From Liolophura sinensis (lineage: Eukaryota; Mollusca; Polyplacophora; Chitonida; Chitonidae): DNA of 64,000 nucleotides. Position 1 is the stretch's first letter. The number at the start of each line of letters is the position of its first letter. Below, in pieces: positions 1 through 14,545 of this stretch. The notes below the pieces were generated by a model. It was not told the origin of the DNA, searched no databases, and saw nothing but the letters and a program-made list of their open reading frames with translations. The position numbers were made by a program, and so were the translations under genes. The stretch is from assembly GCF_032854445.1 (NCBI RefSeq), contig NC_088302.1, positions 14,753,338 through 14,817,337 of the forward strand, read 5' to 3'.

Positions 1-1114
1 CATTTAACACACATATAATATCATTATGTTCTTAGGAAAAAATGCATTCTAATACAAACACACTTGTGATGATAATTAGTGTTAAAAGTTTCTTCACATT
101 TTGTACGTTCTGTACTATATTCACGGAAAGGGCTGATCATGTACACAGTTTTTAAGACACGCAGACAGCCACTGCCTTCATTTAATCTATCATGATTCAG
201 TTAAAAATGCAGATTGACTACTTACATAGATAAACTAATCATGAGAACAACAATGGATCTACTAAAAAATACATTTGCACATCGCTCACAAGTATCTGTT
301 TTAGTCTTGTTCCAAGCAACCGTGATCACTTTTAAGAAAACAAAAACATGTTCCTGCCAAGTAAGGACTTCTAATTAAGTCTACCACTGTGTCCTTCTTG
401 GAAGTTCCATACAGTAACAGGCATCTCCAGCTGTGCATTTGCTTTATGTCCTTTTCAAGGAAAACAATTCAGCAGTCTTTAAAAGGCTACATGGGCTTTT
501 TAAAAATTTACTGCTTTGAAATTGTAGGTTTCATCCTCCTTCATTATCTCGTATTATTTTATAGATTCCAAAAATCAGACAGCAGACCTTTTCCTAGTAC
601 GTCATAGAGAGTTTTTCTGAGAGGACGACTTGTAGCAATTCGTGGAACCAAACTCCTCAAAAGCTTGAGACAAGCCTACATTGCAACTGCTCAATTTTCA
701 CTTGTCTCCATTACATTAAATTGGCTATGTACATAGCTGCTCCCACAAAAAGAAACAGTTAGCACTAGGGCTCTGTGTGTGTGTTAATTTAATTCCTTGA
801 ATTCATTCCTGGTCTGTATCAAGCCAAAGTCTCAACTGAAGGTCTTGTATAACATACATCTGTACATGTATATACACAAAACAAATGGTTACAGCACTTT
901 TAAACTTTCTTGTAAAACTATCTTTACAGCATGTATTTGTTACAGTAGCATTTTTTTGTCTTTTAAGAATCTTGTAAAAAAAAAAAAAAGGCCTTTTACA
1001 ACAAGGGTCTGGAGAATAACTGTTACTCAATCTACTCAATCAAAAGACTCCACAACATTTTGACTTCATAGTTCTGCAACAAGTTTCCACCAAACAAACC
1101 ACATCAGAGCTTAC
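1..1114 (-). other. APBA intron, 5' portion (continues left of window)
   Basis: AT-rich intron following the linker exon. It starts at the GTAAGC donor (1109-1114). No PDZ-like coding sequence on either strand. It contains a 13-base A run near 976-988. Open frames up to 88 codons here have no recognisable content. Confidence 0.7.
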
Positions 1115-1297
1115 CTCTTTATGGAAGTCCTTGTTGGCAAAAAGGTTAAGCTCCTCGCCATAAATTTCCTGTTGATTCAGCACATCCTGATAGTCCATTT
1201 CCTTCATGATTCCTGGGTCTTCGATTCCATTGGCCTTGAGGAATTCCAGGTATGCAACCTGGAATGCCTGGCCAATGGACTGTGCTATCAACTGGGC
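1115..1297 (-). CDS. APBA: APBA/Mint/X11 exon: PTB C-terminal helix and linker
   Basis: Exon of 183 nt (61 codons, phase 0 at both ends), acceptor ...TATTTTGCCAG, donor CATAAAGAG|GTAAGC. It encodes AQLIAQSIGQAF and VAYLEFLKANGI, the long C-terminal helix that closes the PTB domain. It then gives an acidic helical linker with DYQDVLNQQEIYGEEL and ends at NKDFHKE. In Mint1 the equivalent helix folds back over the peptide groove as an autoinhibitory element; the two tyrosines here occupy similar surroundings (family knowledge from memory). The exon ends where vertebrate Mint enters the first PDZ domain. No PDZ sequence is found in 1-1114, so the PDZ exons must lie left of the window. Confidence 0.97.
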
Positions 1298-3080
1298 CTG
1301 GCAAAATAGAGGAGAATCACCATTTAAGCAAGATGTAAAGCAATTTGAGTAAAAAAAAGTGATACATGATGGACGTAAAAGATAATGTAAGCAGATGATA
1401 GCCTTAATTGTTTCTGGTTAAAGACAACCATTCCTTACACCCTGCAACATGAATGGAAGTTTTCTCCTCAACAATAATAACAATATCTCAATGATTCGCA
1501 TAAATATGTTTTTAGGACATGACAGAGACTCTTCTGGCCGAGCATCAGCACCTGTGTGAAATCATGTACAAGGCTGACACTAGCCATCATTAAATACGAT
1601 ATGAAAATAATGGGCAAATCTAGAAACAGCTCAACTTCAATCACCTCTAGAAACAAAATGTAAGTTCATTCACACCAACAAAAAGCAGACGGAAATGGTA
1701 GGACAGCAACTGAGAGCCAAACCAAACAAAATCCTAGAACCACTTACGAGACAGACATGTCAAAAAACACAACAAATCTTATAGATTCATCCTCAACTGC
1801 CTTAGCTTTCAAAACGTGTACCAGAAGAGGTAGTGTAAAACCAAAATCTGAGACCACAAGGAAAAACAAACCTGCTTGGAGCCATGTAAAATATATCTTA
1901 AAACCTCGCTGTGATATAAGACATAAGCATAATAAATGAAGCAGTGTAAGGTAGATAAATCCATTATAAATAACACCTTCCAGTATATGGCTTGGTAAAA
2001 AAAAAAACATCCTTCAGCTCTTCACAGTAAGAAACCCTCAGGGTAAAAACTCAAGCCTTGAGTAAATTTACTGCTGTGCGCACAAGAAACCTTGCAACAA
2101 TATATGACAGATATTACTGACAGGTAGCCAAAATGGTAATTACATGTATACATGTGTATACATGTACAGCATACCTGCACATGTATATTCTATTAAATCT
2201 GCAACAGCACAGTTTCCACATAACATGAATGGATTATGAGTGCAACTATACCCATGTAATGTTTTTTACTAGTTGCAACTAATAAGTCACTTGCCAATTT
2301 AAACATTACTAGGTTGCATGACGCAAAGATTCACCTGATAAAATCTTCTTAGTGCTTAGTGTGCAATTTGAGGGAAATTACAGAATCAACTGTGTGATGC
2401 GCAAGTAGAAAAATTGAAGTATATTAAAACAGTGTTCTTTCTGTAATTACAGGAGTAAGAAATTCTATTCTTTTGGCCTTCAAAAAAAAAAAGGCAAACA
2501 GGAACACAGTTGTTTAGAAAATAAAATCTTCTGTTGCAATAAAATGAGGCATACAATTATGGGCTCTGGCTCCCCAAAATGTCAACTTGTGTCCATACAC
2601 TTAATACAAGCAATGAAGACGGAAGACATCCTGCCATCAATGTTAATGTTACTAGGACTTCCATTAAATACCATAGCCATAAATGTCTGTGTAGCCTCAG
2701 AAAGTCAAGAAGAGAAAAACCAAGGCTGCTGTGTATTAAACTTTTACACAAATTGCTTAAAGAAAGGCCAAGCTAATTAGGTTAGCCTCTGCAAATCAGA
2801 GCAGACATAGCACTAAACAGAGCAGACTAAATAATTGACAAAAGGAAAGGCCACCCACCATCCGGACTGGCTAAGAAAGAACATGCTGACAAGCATGAAA
2901 CAGACAAAATCTTGCTTGACAATAACATGACTTTTTTATACATACTAGAAATAGCACAAATCTGCAACAACATGCACAGTATCTTGCATCAATAATCATA
3001 TACTGAATGATTTTGGATAATGAATGAAAGCATTTAAAACACAGATAAACAATAACATGAAAACAATAACATAGTTTGTA

Positions 3081-3202
3081 TTTATTTCTTTATTTATTTG
3101 ACTGGTGTTTTACGCCGTATTCAAGAATATTTCACTTATACGACGGCGACCAGCATTATGGTGGGAGGAAACCAGGCAGAGCCGGAGAGAAAGCCAAATT
3201 TT
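3081..3202 (-). mobile_element. 5'-truncated tRNA-derived SINE (family A)
   Basis: Shares the core with the full copies at 16687 and 60991: TTTATTTATTTGA, GGTGTTTTACGCCGTA, CAAGAATATTTCACTTATAC, then CATTATGGTGGGAGGAAACC. The tRNA-like head (high-coordinate end, minus strand) is missing. The 10-bp direct repeat ATAGTTTGTA at 3071-3080 and 3203-3212 is a target-site duplication, so this is a 5'-truncated retrotransposition event. Confidence 0.85.
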
Positions 3203-5369
3203 ATAGTTTGTAACATAAATCTACATGCAGCTACATATATCTAGCTCACATGAATAACTCTTTCGATTAATGCCTAAAATTGAAAGAGGTTGGAAACTGA
3301 ATGAAAGCTTTCAAAAAACACATAATGATCCTATGATCACGTGAAATATAATCATTCTATTATGCCTTCAAATCTGTTTCAAACTGATTGTGACAAGCGC
3401 AAGAATAAAGTGTATAATATAAAATGACAATGTGCCAGATGACGTAGTCTAATAATGATGCAAACAGCTGTGGAATGTGTGTGAGAGCCATGCCCCATTG
3501 CTCCACAGAGAAATGCCACCGAATGCCATCATAAACTTCCCCGTTAAAGTTATAGGTTCAACAGTTCAGCCATAGCCCTAACAGAATTAGGTGGTGGTAA
3601 AGAGAGCTCAAATAGGGCCAGGGTCAGGCATCCTATGACTGGACAGTCACTTACACAGGAAGTAATGACCAAGATCCATTAACTTATGGCATTGTTACCA
3701 CCCCAAGGCAGCACTTATGTATGGTCCACTGAGACCCTACGTGTACTTTAAACAACCAGAGGACAAAATCGCTCGGTTTTATAGTAAGTCAATTACGAAC
3801 AAGTTTTTATGAACAAATGCGAACGCCATGGTCATGGCTGGTAGGGGATGCCGTTCATTGTTAAAGAAAATTAGGTCTTTAAGAGGAGGTGACAAGAGTT
3901 GGAAGGGAACTGCTATTCTTAAGGTGTTTGTGACACCTACTCTTTTCTTCTCTATACATTCTTCCCAGAAATCTTGATGTGGACATAGAATTAACTGAAT
4001 GACCATTTGTCACGGCAGCAAGTCCAATCAGTAAATGGCACCCATTTTACGTGTAAAGATCTGCATTTTTCTGTTTCCAGGTTGTTCCCTTTTTATTTAA
4101 AGCAATACAATGGTGGAACCACTCCACCATAACAATGGTACCTAAGGATGTTCATTTCCTTCATAATAAATGAGAATGCCTATCAATCATCTGATAGCCA
4201 ATCTTTCTGGCAAAAACTAAGGAATATTTCAATTTCTTATCATGCCTATTAAAACGTTCTAGTGTTTATCAGTTGGGAACTATTGGCAGTTTCTATTCAT
4301 GCAACAATACACACTGTCTGAATTCCGGCTGACATTTTCTTTTATCCTCCCTAACCACAGTGTAGATATGTGTCCTGGATGTAGGACATCCCCAATGTTC
4401 ACTGATTGTACGTACATACACAGTGCCGTATCACTGGATTACACGTGGCATGATGATAAACACATGACAAGATGATCCACAATTTGTCAAAGTAACCAAT
4501 ACTTGAGCCTTTGAGGAAACCCAAAGATTAACAAAATGTATGAAGTTTTTTACCTTGACCCATGTTATGGAATGATTGAATACATGTGTAACATTCTGCG
4601 TACAAAGGTGACACTGTATCGCAATAAGGTCCATAATCAATGTACAACACAATCTTACCACTATACAGTGAGTTGCTCACCAAATCATATCAAATGAACA
4701 AATAACAACCTACAATTCTGTTTCCCAATTTAAAAAAGTGTGCAAAGAAAAAACTATATGAACATTTTGAATCAAGAGCTCTTTCTCGATGGCAACGTCA
4801 AATTTTATATGGTTATTTAGGAATATCTAAAGCTAAAATACTTGTACCACAAAACACGAAGGAATAGTTCTCTAGAAATAAGGTAAATTTCAATGATTTT
4901 CTCATGAACAAACAAAACACAAAAAATATTTAAAAATACATTACAACAAATTTAATGCTTATTGCAACATTTTCATTGTATTCCCACTGAAATGTCCCAA
5001 ATATCTGTTCAGCTCAATAAAGTTATAAAGAAACAAAATCTTTCCAGCATTGAATGCTAGATGACAAAGACTGAGGTTTTACACACAAGCCTTTCAATGT
5101 TTGCAGTTCCCTATACATTCTGTCCGGAAAATGAGGATGGGTGGAAAGGAATCCTTGTTAACTGGGGTTTAAGGCATAGCTAATCGTCCAGCACCCTAAG
5201 GTTAATTGTCTCTCTATTATCTCTCCCCAAAACTCACCACAGACAGCTCAGAGCTAAAAATCTTCAGGTTTCATGATCAAATTCTTTTAGTCACTCACGT
5301 CTGAGAAACCCAGTCGTGTTTTCAGAGTAAGGCCATGCCTAGTCACGTCTGCAATCTTGAGCTCTTTAG

Positions 5370-6690
5370 ACAAGATATGAACACTGTCCTGAGACTTTAC
5401 AGACCTGAAGCATTTACCCTGAGCAATTTATGGACATGATATCAGCATCTCTCTTAAAATCACTGACAAACTACCAACAGCATCCTGGTCATCAAAGAGA
5501 TATAAATAGCATTCAGAACATCACGGGTGAGACACCTAGAGCATCATCAACTGACACACTAGATATCAGCAACATTCTAAACATCACGGACAGCATGTAA
5601 ACAGCAATCAAGAACATGAGAGACAAGATACATCTACAAACAGCATCCTGAACATTAACAGACATGACACTATCACTATTGTCCTTATGAACATCAGAGA
5701 CAAGATATCAGCTGTATCCTGCATACCACGCACACAAGGTACTAAATGCAACCCGAACTTTACCTGATTACAGGCACAGTACCACAAGCATTAGAAACAC
5801 ACTAGATGCCAACAGCATCCTGAACATTACAGACGAAATACCACCAGTATCCAGAACATTACAGACACGGTACCAGGAGGATGCAGAGCACTGCAGACAT
5901 GTTATGTCACCTTTATCCTGAACACTAAAGATATATTAGTATCACCTTCATCAAGAACACCATAGTCAAAATAGCGACAGAATACTACAGACAGGACAAC
6001 AGAAGGTCCCAGAAAACTACAAATGAGATATATGAACAACAGGATTCAGAATACCCCGGACAAGATGCCAACAGGTTTCAGAACACCAAAGATAAAATAT
6101 CACCTGGACGCAGAAACACTTCACGCAAGAAACCGAGGGATTCCAGAACACCAAAGTTAAAATACCACCTGGACGCAGAACACTTCAGACAAGGAACCAC
6201 ATGGACACAGAACACTTCAGGCAAGAAACCAACAGATTCCAAAACACTACAGATAAAATACCACTTGGAGACAGAAGACTTCCAACAAGAAACCAAGAGA
6301 TTCCAGAGCACTACTGATACGATATATGTACCAACAGGATCCCAAATACCCCAGACAAGATGCCAACAGGTTCCAGAACACTACAGACATGATACCACTT
6401 GGATGCAGAACACTACAGACATCAACAGGATCTAGAACACACTAGACAAGAAACCGGCAACATATAGAACACAATTGACATGTTACCACCTTCATCCTGA
6501 ACACTAGAGATAAGATACCAGCAGGATCCAAAACTTTTTAGACACCAGTATCCAGAACATATTAAACAAGACATAAGCCAGATCCAGATTGATATAGAGA
6601 TGTTACCACCTTATTCCTGAACACTATGTATGGATATGTTATCAACTTCATCCTAAACACTTGAGACATGTTACCATCTTCATCCCAAAT
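5370..6690. repeat. 32-bp minisatellite, roughly 40 degenerate units
   Basis: Unit approximately AGAACACTACAGACAAGATA then CCAACAGGATCC. Units differ by substitutions and small indels. They are clearest from 5800 to 6660 and fade toward 5370. The minus-strand frame at 6078-6311 is a product of the repeat and not a gene. Confidence 0.85.
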
Positions 6691-9600
6691 ACGTTGGAAG
6701 GGAATGGAGAGGTATTAAATCTGAGTTTTTCAAATTCAAAACATAAGGCTGGGTGATTTTCACTCTGAATTAAGGCCAATGTAAGGCCAGATTTAGCTGG
6801 GAAAATGAAGAGAGTAAAGGTAAGCTGAGTGTTCAAACTTGGTGGGACAGCTAATGACTGCAGATTTTAAAATTAATTTTTTTATGTTTACTTATGTATA
6901 TATATATCTGAAACTTTATGGGAAATACGGTAGGATTAAATGTATGTAGAAATTCACAGGCTATACATATGAACACTGCAGAAAGTAATCAATAATTTTA
7001 ATGTGCATTAAGCAGTGTTTCATATATCTACCTGGTTTATGATAGGGATACTTCTGCCACACTGCTCCCAATGTACCTGGTTACATAGACATTCTAATAC
7101 TTAACCCATTGTACCTGTTATATACGCTACACTGTAAACACAAGGTTACATTTGATCTGAGCCAATAGCTTTCTATAAAAAGGATCTCTAGCTGTCATCC
7201 TACGCTTCAGAGGTAAAGGTCTACACAGATTAAAGGAACATGTAAACAAAGTCTTTATCATGGAATGAAAAATGGACATGTAATCACTGCAATCAAGCTC
7301 ATTGGCCCTAAATTAAGATTAACAAATTGTGGCCATATCTAAAGCTAAAATAGACAGAAAAATTAAGATTTTTAAAATCTGTTTTATTTATTTATTTACT
7401 GGCTTAGTGTTTTATGTCAATATTAAAAATATCAAAAAGAATTTTTTTCATTTGATTAAATGAAATAAACTGCCAGTTATTCATTTTTTTGATTTGTGTT
7501 TTACTTCAAGACAAAACTCTCAGACTGGAAACAATGATGCACAAAAGAAAACAAAAACAATTGCTTTCTTCATATCTGCATTACGCCTAAAGCTAGGTAG
7601 GCCAGGTACATACATTGTATGCCCTACCTAGATCTAGATACATTGTCACACTAGGGAACACAGTATTATAGACTTCCTCTGCAAATGACTCCCTCTGTAT
7701 AATTATGCAGTTTAATTGGGCAAGATATCAAAATAAATGTGGAAGAATTGCAACAAATCAAAGAAAAGAGTAGTCATCATAAATGGCTTTGAAAAAAAAC
7801 TTATGATACAACACAATAACTTCTGGACATAAAAGTGGACAAGAACGGCTTTGTGGTGGGGGGACAAAGCTAGCACATATCCTGTCACGCAGAAAAAAAA
7901 ACGTTTGTTTGGTTAATTTGAATCGAACAGAAGTATCAAGCGAAAAATAAGCCTTTCTACTGAAGCAGATGATTGAGGTGAAAGCAAAAAGCATTACACA
8001 ATACTATATGCATGTAGCTCCTATTGACAAAGCTGATTTCTGGTGGAGTAATGGCATGATCAAAACATGTTGGGAATATTTTCGCTGAAGATAATTCCTT
8101 ACACTTACGTTGTTTTTTCACAACATAAATCGGCCAGGAAGTATAAGTTAATATTACCCCAGTGAATCAGGTATAAATGCATGTGTTTATTGACTGACAC
8201 AGAAACAGTATAGCCTTGATGTGATTTGAATCTGATGTCATGCTTCAAAGCATAGACTGATGATTGTAAAAGATGTTCCATGCAAGTGTATCATATATTC
8301 TGCTGTGATCAAAAAGAACTGTTAGTGTTATCTGTGAACATGTCAATATCAGATAAGTTTATAGTTACATGTAAATGTGTACAGCATCAAAGACTGTTCA
8401 AAACTCCATAGGGACTAAGAACTTCAATAAATGGTTTCTGAAAGATTTACTGGAAAACCACCATTCAAATGTAATGTAATCATTTCATATGATTTGCAGT
8501 GTTTGTCTAAAATCATCATTACAATGTTTGAATTCTGAATTCCAATTTTTTCATTCGCTAAAAGGTGTATTCAGTATGACAGACAAGATACATGTTCAAG
8601 CTAAAAGCACATTCTCATTCTTAGAACATTCAGTTGGGTTGCTACCTTATCATGTCCAGTAAGCACAGCATGTATCTTAAACACAAAACAGTTTTTTCAG
8701 CTGAACTCAGAGAAAGTGTTTTTTTTATGTACACTTCAATTTCACAATTATATGAAGTGTTTACAAATACTCTAATTCTTCAACCTTTTCAACCACCACT
8801 GCGACCAATATTTTGAAACTTTCTGAGAACTGTGGGGTTTAGAGAAATAATCTGCACAGTTTTATGAAGCTTGCATCTTTAGTGACACTAACAAATCAGT
8901 CTTGGTGTCATTTTCATAATAACTATGATTTACAGTACTTCAAATTGACAATTATACATTTTTTACAATTAGGAAAATACGGTTCCATATCAAAGCTATT
9001 CAATACATGAGCCTCCCCCTCGGCATATTTGCCCACAGTGATTTATAAATTATATAAAAAAGTGTTAATCACTCTGAATGAAATAAATGAAGTCTCTCAT
9101 ATCAGATAACTACCATACACTTTGCCCTAAATAAATAACAACAGCAACGGAAGAGAAATGACCATGGCGAAAACCCCTAACATTTGCACCATGACATTTT
9201 ACTTAGAACAGCTCTGGCACATGTACATGCAAACATCGTTTAGCGCACATAGCTCTCCTCACAAATAACCAGAAGGCATTATGGAGATGTGCCAGACAAG
9301 CTACCAGGACCATGGCAGAAAACCGCTACCTAGCTCATCATTCACCGTCAAACCAATAAACCAGAAAGCATTTCACAACACAACGGGCCAGATGCAGGAA
9401 ACACTTAACCGTCCTGTCTCGTCGATTTTATTGTTAGTCGGTATTAAAGGCTCAGACAAGAACTGGGAGACCGTTTTTGTAAAACGAAAACAGATTCCTT
9501 CCTGTTGACATAATATAATCGCATTGCACTGAAGAGTACCATTTTTTTATTTTGCACAGTTTTAAGTCAAAATTCAAACGTTATGTACAATATTGACAAA

Positions 9601-9954
9601 TGAAGTGAAATAGAACTTTGCATAATGGTACAACCATGTGTACTTACTCTCATATTTATTGTTGGTCAGGACATACACGGAAGCAGAAATACTTTATATG
9701 ACACTTTCAACTGAAAATATCCACATCATGTCATCCTAAATCCTTTATGCTACCATAAATCAGACTTAAAATACATGTACCTTTTAGAAATATACATAAT
9801 TTATCAAAGATTAAGCTGTTATTTGTTTATTTACTCTATTTTCCTCAAAACTCACATAAATGATACATTCTTACACAAAAAAGATCACAAAACATTACTC
9901 TTGAACACGAAACTTACACACTTCCAACAGGATTCACATTTTTTTCTAAACAAG

Positions 9955-10300
9955 CCTCCCCCAATAGTATAGTCTGTAGAGTGTTCGCTTCGGGGGTGGT
10001 AGATCCATGGTCAATCCTGGGCAAGTCACACCTAAGACTTAAAAAGAGGTAGTTGTAGCTTCCTTGCTTGGCGTTCAGCATTAAGGCAATAGTGCAATGA
10101 CTGGTTGACCCGTATTAGTATAATGGCTCAGGAGGGGGCAGCTTACTTGCCTTTGGTAAGTCGTCTCAGTGAAGCAGCACTAAATAAAAGAGCAGTGGAA
10201 ATCTGTCCTGCAACAACGAGGCACATTACAGTCTCCTCCTTTGTCGTCACGAGTGAAAAATTGTTAAGCCCCATGTTAAACCCCACACACTTTAAACAAG
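9955..10300 (+). mobile_element. Second SINE-like repeat (family B)
   Basis: Has a tRNA-like start (CCAATAGTATAGTCTGTAGA, then GTGTTCGCTTCGGGGGTGGT) with a box B-like GGTCAATCCTGG. A long body follows (GTCGTCTCAGTGAAGCAGCA, then CGTCACGAGTGAAAAATTGT), ending in GTTAAACCCC. I recognise this as a dispersed repeat of mollusc genomes, from memory. It lies opposite to the gene. A single copy in this window. Confidence 0.65.
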
Positions 10301-10534
10301 ACTAAGAATACCTTTGTAACATCAACAGAAATCTCAAATCTCAGGTAAAATGAGTAGGTTTTAATTATAATCATGGAAAAAATGTCAGTTCAGTTACAGG
10401 AAATCATGGGTGTTCAATGCAGTGCTCAAGGAAGTTTTACTTATTTGCTTCTCTTGGAACAACTACAACCCGCCCCTGCCCCCAACACATACACAAAACA
10501 CCCCTCTTTCCATCCCCACCTCTGATTTTCCATG

Positions 10535-10610
10535 CTCTTAAAGGTCTGGAAAAGTAACTTTCAAATTTCAGGCTTTTCAAAGTTTTTGAGACCAGTATGA
10601 ACCCAGCGAT
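10535..10610. repeat. CTTTTCAAGG-type dispersed repeat
   Basis: AAAGGTCTGGAAAAGTAACT, TTCAAATTTCAGGCTTTTCA, then GAGACCAGTATGAAC, parallel to the copy at 22940-23010. Confidence 0.55.
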
Positions 10611-13600
10611 TAGTCCCGAGACGAACCCACCTCAACCTGGGACCTGACAATACATGATTTTTCGAGTTCAACCTCTTTTATCACTATAAAAGGTGAAAAA
10701 AGTCCTACTGTATCATGTGACCTGTCAAACATGTTATGCAACTATTACCAATCACATTTACTGTAACATGGGTATATAAAAAAGGTTTAACAAAAAGCTA
10801 CTCGGGCTGGATGAATGAAGGAGAAAACTGAAGAGCTAAATGTTTCTGCACTTGAGACGGGAAGAAGTGTCCTTTGGGTCTGTTGAACATGGTGAGACAG
10901 ACAGACAGTAAATGAATGTCAACAAAGGTTTTTTTGTTTTTCCCAAAGTCACATGGTATAGACTGTTTTTACTTTTAACAACACAAAAGTTTGAACTTGA
11001 AACTCCCTATTACAATCCTGAACTGAACTGGAACTTATGATGTCATTTGTCAAGGAATTAGCAATTAACTTCAAGCAGAACATCTACTAGTTGTATAATA
11101 CTTTGATTTTAAACAAAAAAAAAAAAACAAGAAAAATCTTGTGGTTCAAAGTTTACTTCAAAGATTAAATCATCAATCAATATACTTTACGCAATGATGA
11201 TCACTTGCACAAGTAAATATCATTGGCGATTAAATGGGTATGGAATTAAAGCTCTAAGTGATGAAAATTTGCAACATTATCAGTATATTATACCATCTTG
11301 GTAATCTCAAAGCAGAAGATCTGCATGTGGAATTCAAAATTAGAAGATTCACAATGGCACACCTTTGGCAGCAGATATAACTGGCTGAACATACGATTTT
11401 ATCCAGAATATAAATGCATGCATGTTCTTGTCTCCACACCATCAATGAAACTGGTCTCCTAGCAACCAAATATCAGAGTAAATGTATAGAGCCTGAAGAG
11501 GCCCACTGCTCACATTGTCTGCATTTATTCGCAAATATTACAACAGCTGTCAATTATTGAGTTGTATACGCTCTTTACCGCCTTAAAATTTACCTGGTGA
11601 TACCTTAACAGATAACCGTCTAATTTTCATAATCCTTAAGTAAACACCTGTACACTTTATTCACCTGCAAAATGAGCAGAGGAAAATTTGTTGGTGACTA
11701 TATCCACATGTAAGTCTCATGTAAGACCTGTCTATGTTTATTCATCTCCCTCATGTCTAACACAGCTTTTCATTGAACCTCGATCCGTAGGTCATGAAAT
11801 ACTTCCAGGTTTCTGTATGAAATGCTCAATTAACTGGACAAATCTTCCACTGGAAGTCATCGCATAACTGTCATATCTAAGAGGGTTCGATACAGGTGCC
11901 TACATCTGATAACAAAGACACTCCAAATTTAAATGCCAATTTCCTGGCTTATTCACGGGACATGTCACAAACTGAGTTACTGTGGCCCCTGGAGTTTAGA
12001 AATGCCAACATTTCCTCTGCAATATGCCATTAAACGTGACAGGTGTATAAAGCTTTATAGCGTGCAGGTCACAAAGATATTGACAATGAAGGGAGCTAGG
12101 TACCTGCACATCAGAAATTCTGATAGTCCACCAAGGCCACATGTACAGGATTTCTACGCATACACTGGGAGTTTCCTCGCAGTATACATGTACTGCACAA
12201 TACAAAAAACTAACAGATGTAGTCAACCATTTTTATGAAAGCTCCAACACAATAAGTTCCTGAAGCTGCCATCACTGTTCTTACAGAGATGTCATCCGAA
12301 CATGGAGCATTTCTTATACATCATTCCTCTCTGCTTTCCTTAAGGAAAAACCACCACGCCAAAAGCGAGTTCATCACCATCACGAGACACACAACTGAAA
12401 ACTCTGACTAAAATATGTTGACTTAACGTTTTACAACTGTCCTTGAATAGAATTACATTCGACATGAATTCAAATATTTGAATGCTCAAAAAATATGGAC
12501 TGCCTGGATCATGCATGTCCAGAGAGTTGATCACAGATTTAAAACATCAAAAGCCTTCTTATCCTTTACTAACAATGTGTGTACTGCCATATGGTATATT
12601 ATTATGTACCTTAGTATACAGAGGCGCGTCAGAACCAATCTAAAAATGGTATGATCATCAGTCAACTCTCCGAGCACAAAAGGAGAGGGTCCAAGGGCCG
12701 CCAATATGGGCCCCGGAAGCTTTGGGATGCTAGACGGTTGGAAATGCCCTGAAATCATTTTACTGGGTTTTTATTCTTCACATAGATCCATTGTAGTTTT
12801 ATATGCTTGACAGTTTACAGTGCAACTGTGTGTGCATGGGCCTTTATTTTGTTGGTCATCATAAAATTAGTTTGATTTTACTTTTGATTAATTTTTAATT
12901 TTACTTTTTTTTCTTTCTTTTGTTTCTTGATGAAAAGTGGTACGACCATGGCTGTACCGCTTCCAAGGCCACTAATATACACTACTCAATCAGCATATAG
13001 TCCACAAAGATGCAGGAAGAAAAGCTATCCTTAATTTCATCGACTCACAACAACATAAACATAGCCCATAAAACCCAGCTTTAAATATCCAAATATCCAA
13101 ATGCATTTAATAATATTCAGAGCAGCCTTGAGTAATTTTGAGCCTGTCTAGACAGGCGACATCTAATAAATTGCAATTAACATCAATGTATTTCTTTTTA
13201 CTTGTAAATTCTGTTTAAGTCAGGGTGCTAGGCAGCATGTTATTTGCTACCATTTAAGGATTTCCATTAACAGTTAGCATAATAAAACCTTTACTGCAGG
13301 AAAATTGACAAATGGCCACACTTTATCGGTTAGGTGTAACGATTTGCCAACTATCACACCATTGTCTCTACTCTGGTATACATTTAGATTCATTTAGATG
13401 TATTGAATGAAAACAATAACTTAGAAATTTATCACAGCAGATCTATACATTCAGCATGTACTGAATATTTAATAAACTCAATGGAAAACTATACCTACAA
13501 CCTAAACAAACATGCTTTTTCTGAGAAAGAAAAAACCCTGCCCTGAAAAGTACCATTTTTTCACTCAACATATGTGTCCCTGACATGGTAAATATCTTGT

Positions 13601-14545
13601 TTTGTAAACAATAAACACCAGAAAATAAAGCGGGTTAAAACCTGCCAAATGCTACAGACTACTTATGCATACCCTCAACCTCCCCCCAAAAAGCTTACCT
13701 GAAATACTATTTTGTAATGATTCTCCCAGGCTTACACAAAGCATGTCATGGATTCTCTCTGCTAATTTCTTTTCACACTTTGTATTTAGAATTAACAATT
13801 GAAATGGGAGAATTCACAATAAAATAATATTCATGTATTTTATTATAGCAGGCTATTATTTTAAGTCTTTGATATTTTTGACAATGAAAATCTTTTACAC
13901 AGGAACCAGTAAATTTGAAATTTAAGAGTTAAAACTATAGTTTTACAATGAGTTAAAATTAGTAATCTGATATTGTAAGAATAATTTCCATGCCAAAAAA
14001 AAGGATGTGGCCCATTCCAAGGCTTTGCAAAAAGTTTAATTTCTCTGTTTAGGTCTAAACAGAATAACACCCTCAGAAGATGCTTGAATAAAAAATATCT
14101 TGCAAACTTGTGTAAAAGCTGAAGACTTACACTATGTTTTAATAAGCATTCTTTTTGAATATTCATTCTATTCATTTTCAATCTGATAAACATCTAATTT
14201 CTGAATGGGCACTATGGCCAAACAAGCCTGTGGCCAAACCTGCTCATATGTCAAAGAGTTTGAGAACAATTGCATGTATATGTATATACAAATACAAAAT
14301 GAGTTTCAAAACAATAATTAATGAACAATGAAGCTGTTACATGCAGTATAATAAACAAATATGTACTAGTCAATGACATTAAATAACGTTTAAAAAATGA
14401 TGTTGCTATCTGTATCGTACTTCACAGGTGACATTCCACACCAAGCTAAAGGTAAATAAGGCGGGTATGTTAGCTGCCAGCAGGGCAATATTTCAGGCAG
14501 GGGTTTGCTTTAGCTTTCAGTGTATTGTTAACCCAGCTATCTCAC

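Larger units (their letters stand above)
1298..14545 (-). other. APBA intron, left part of the 25-kb intron
   Basis: Non-coding as far as I can see. Contents, left to right: a truncated SINE with target duplication (3081-3202); a 32-bp minisatellite (about 5370-6690); degenerate SINE tail-like A/T sequence near 7385-7430; a MITE end fragment near 8773-8800; a second SINE-like repeat (9955-10300); a piece of the CTTTTCAAGG-type dispersed repeat (10535-10610); and a short CpG-containing patch (12610-12760) on which nothing is recognised. Confidence 0.6.

Noticed and set aside
6078-6311. 77-codon minus-strand frame
   Set aside because: Translation of the 32-bp minisatellite.
13696-13770. Exon-like stretch on the minus strand ending TTTCAG|GTAAGC
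   Set aside because: The donor is good, but the only acceptor-like site lacks a pyrimidine tract and the phases do not join neighbouring exons.
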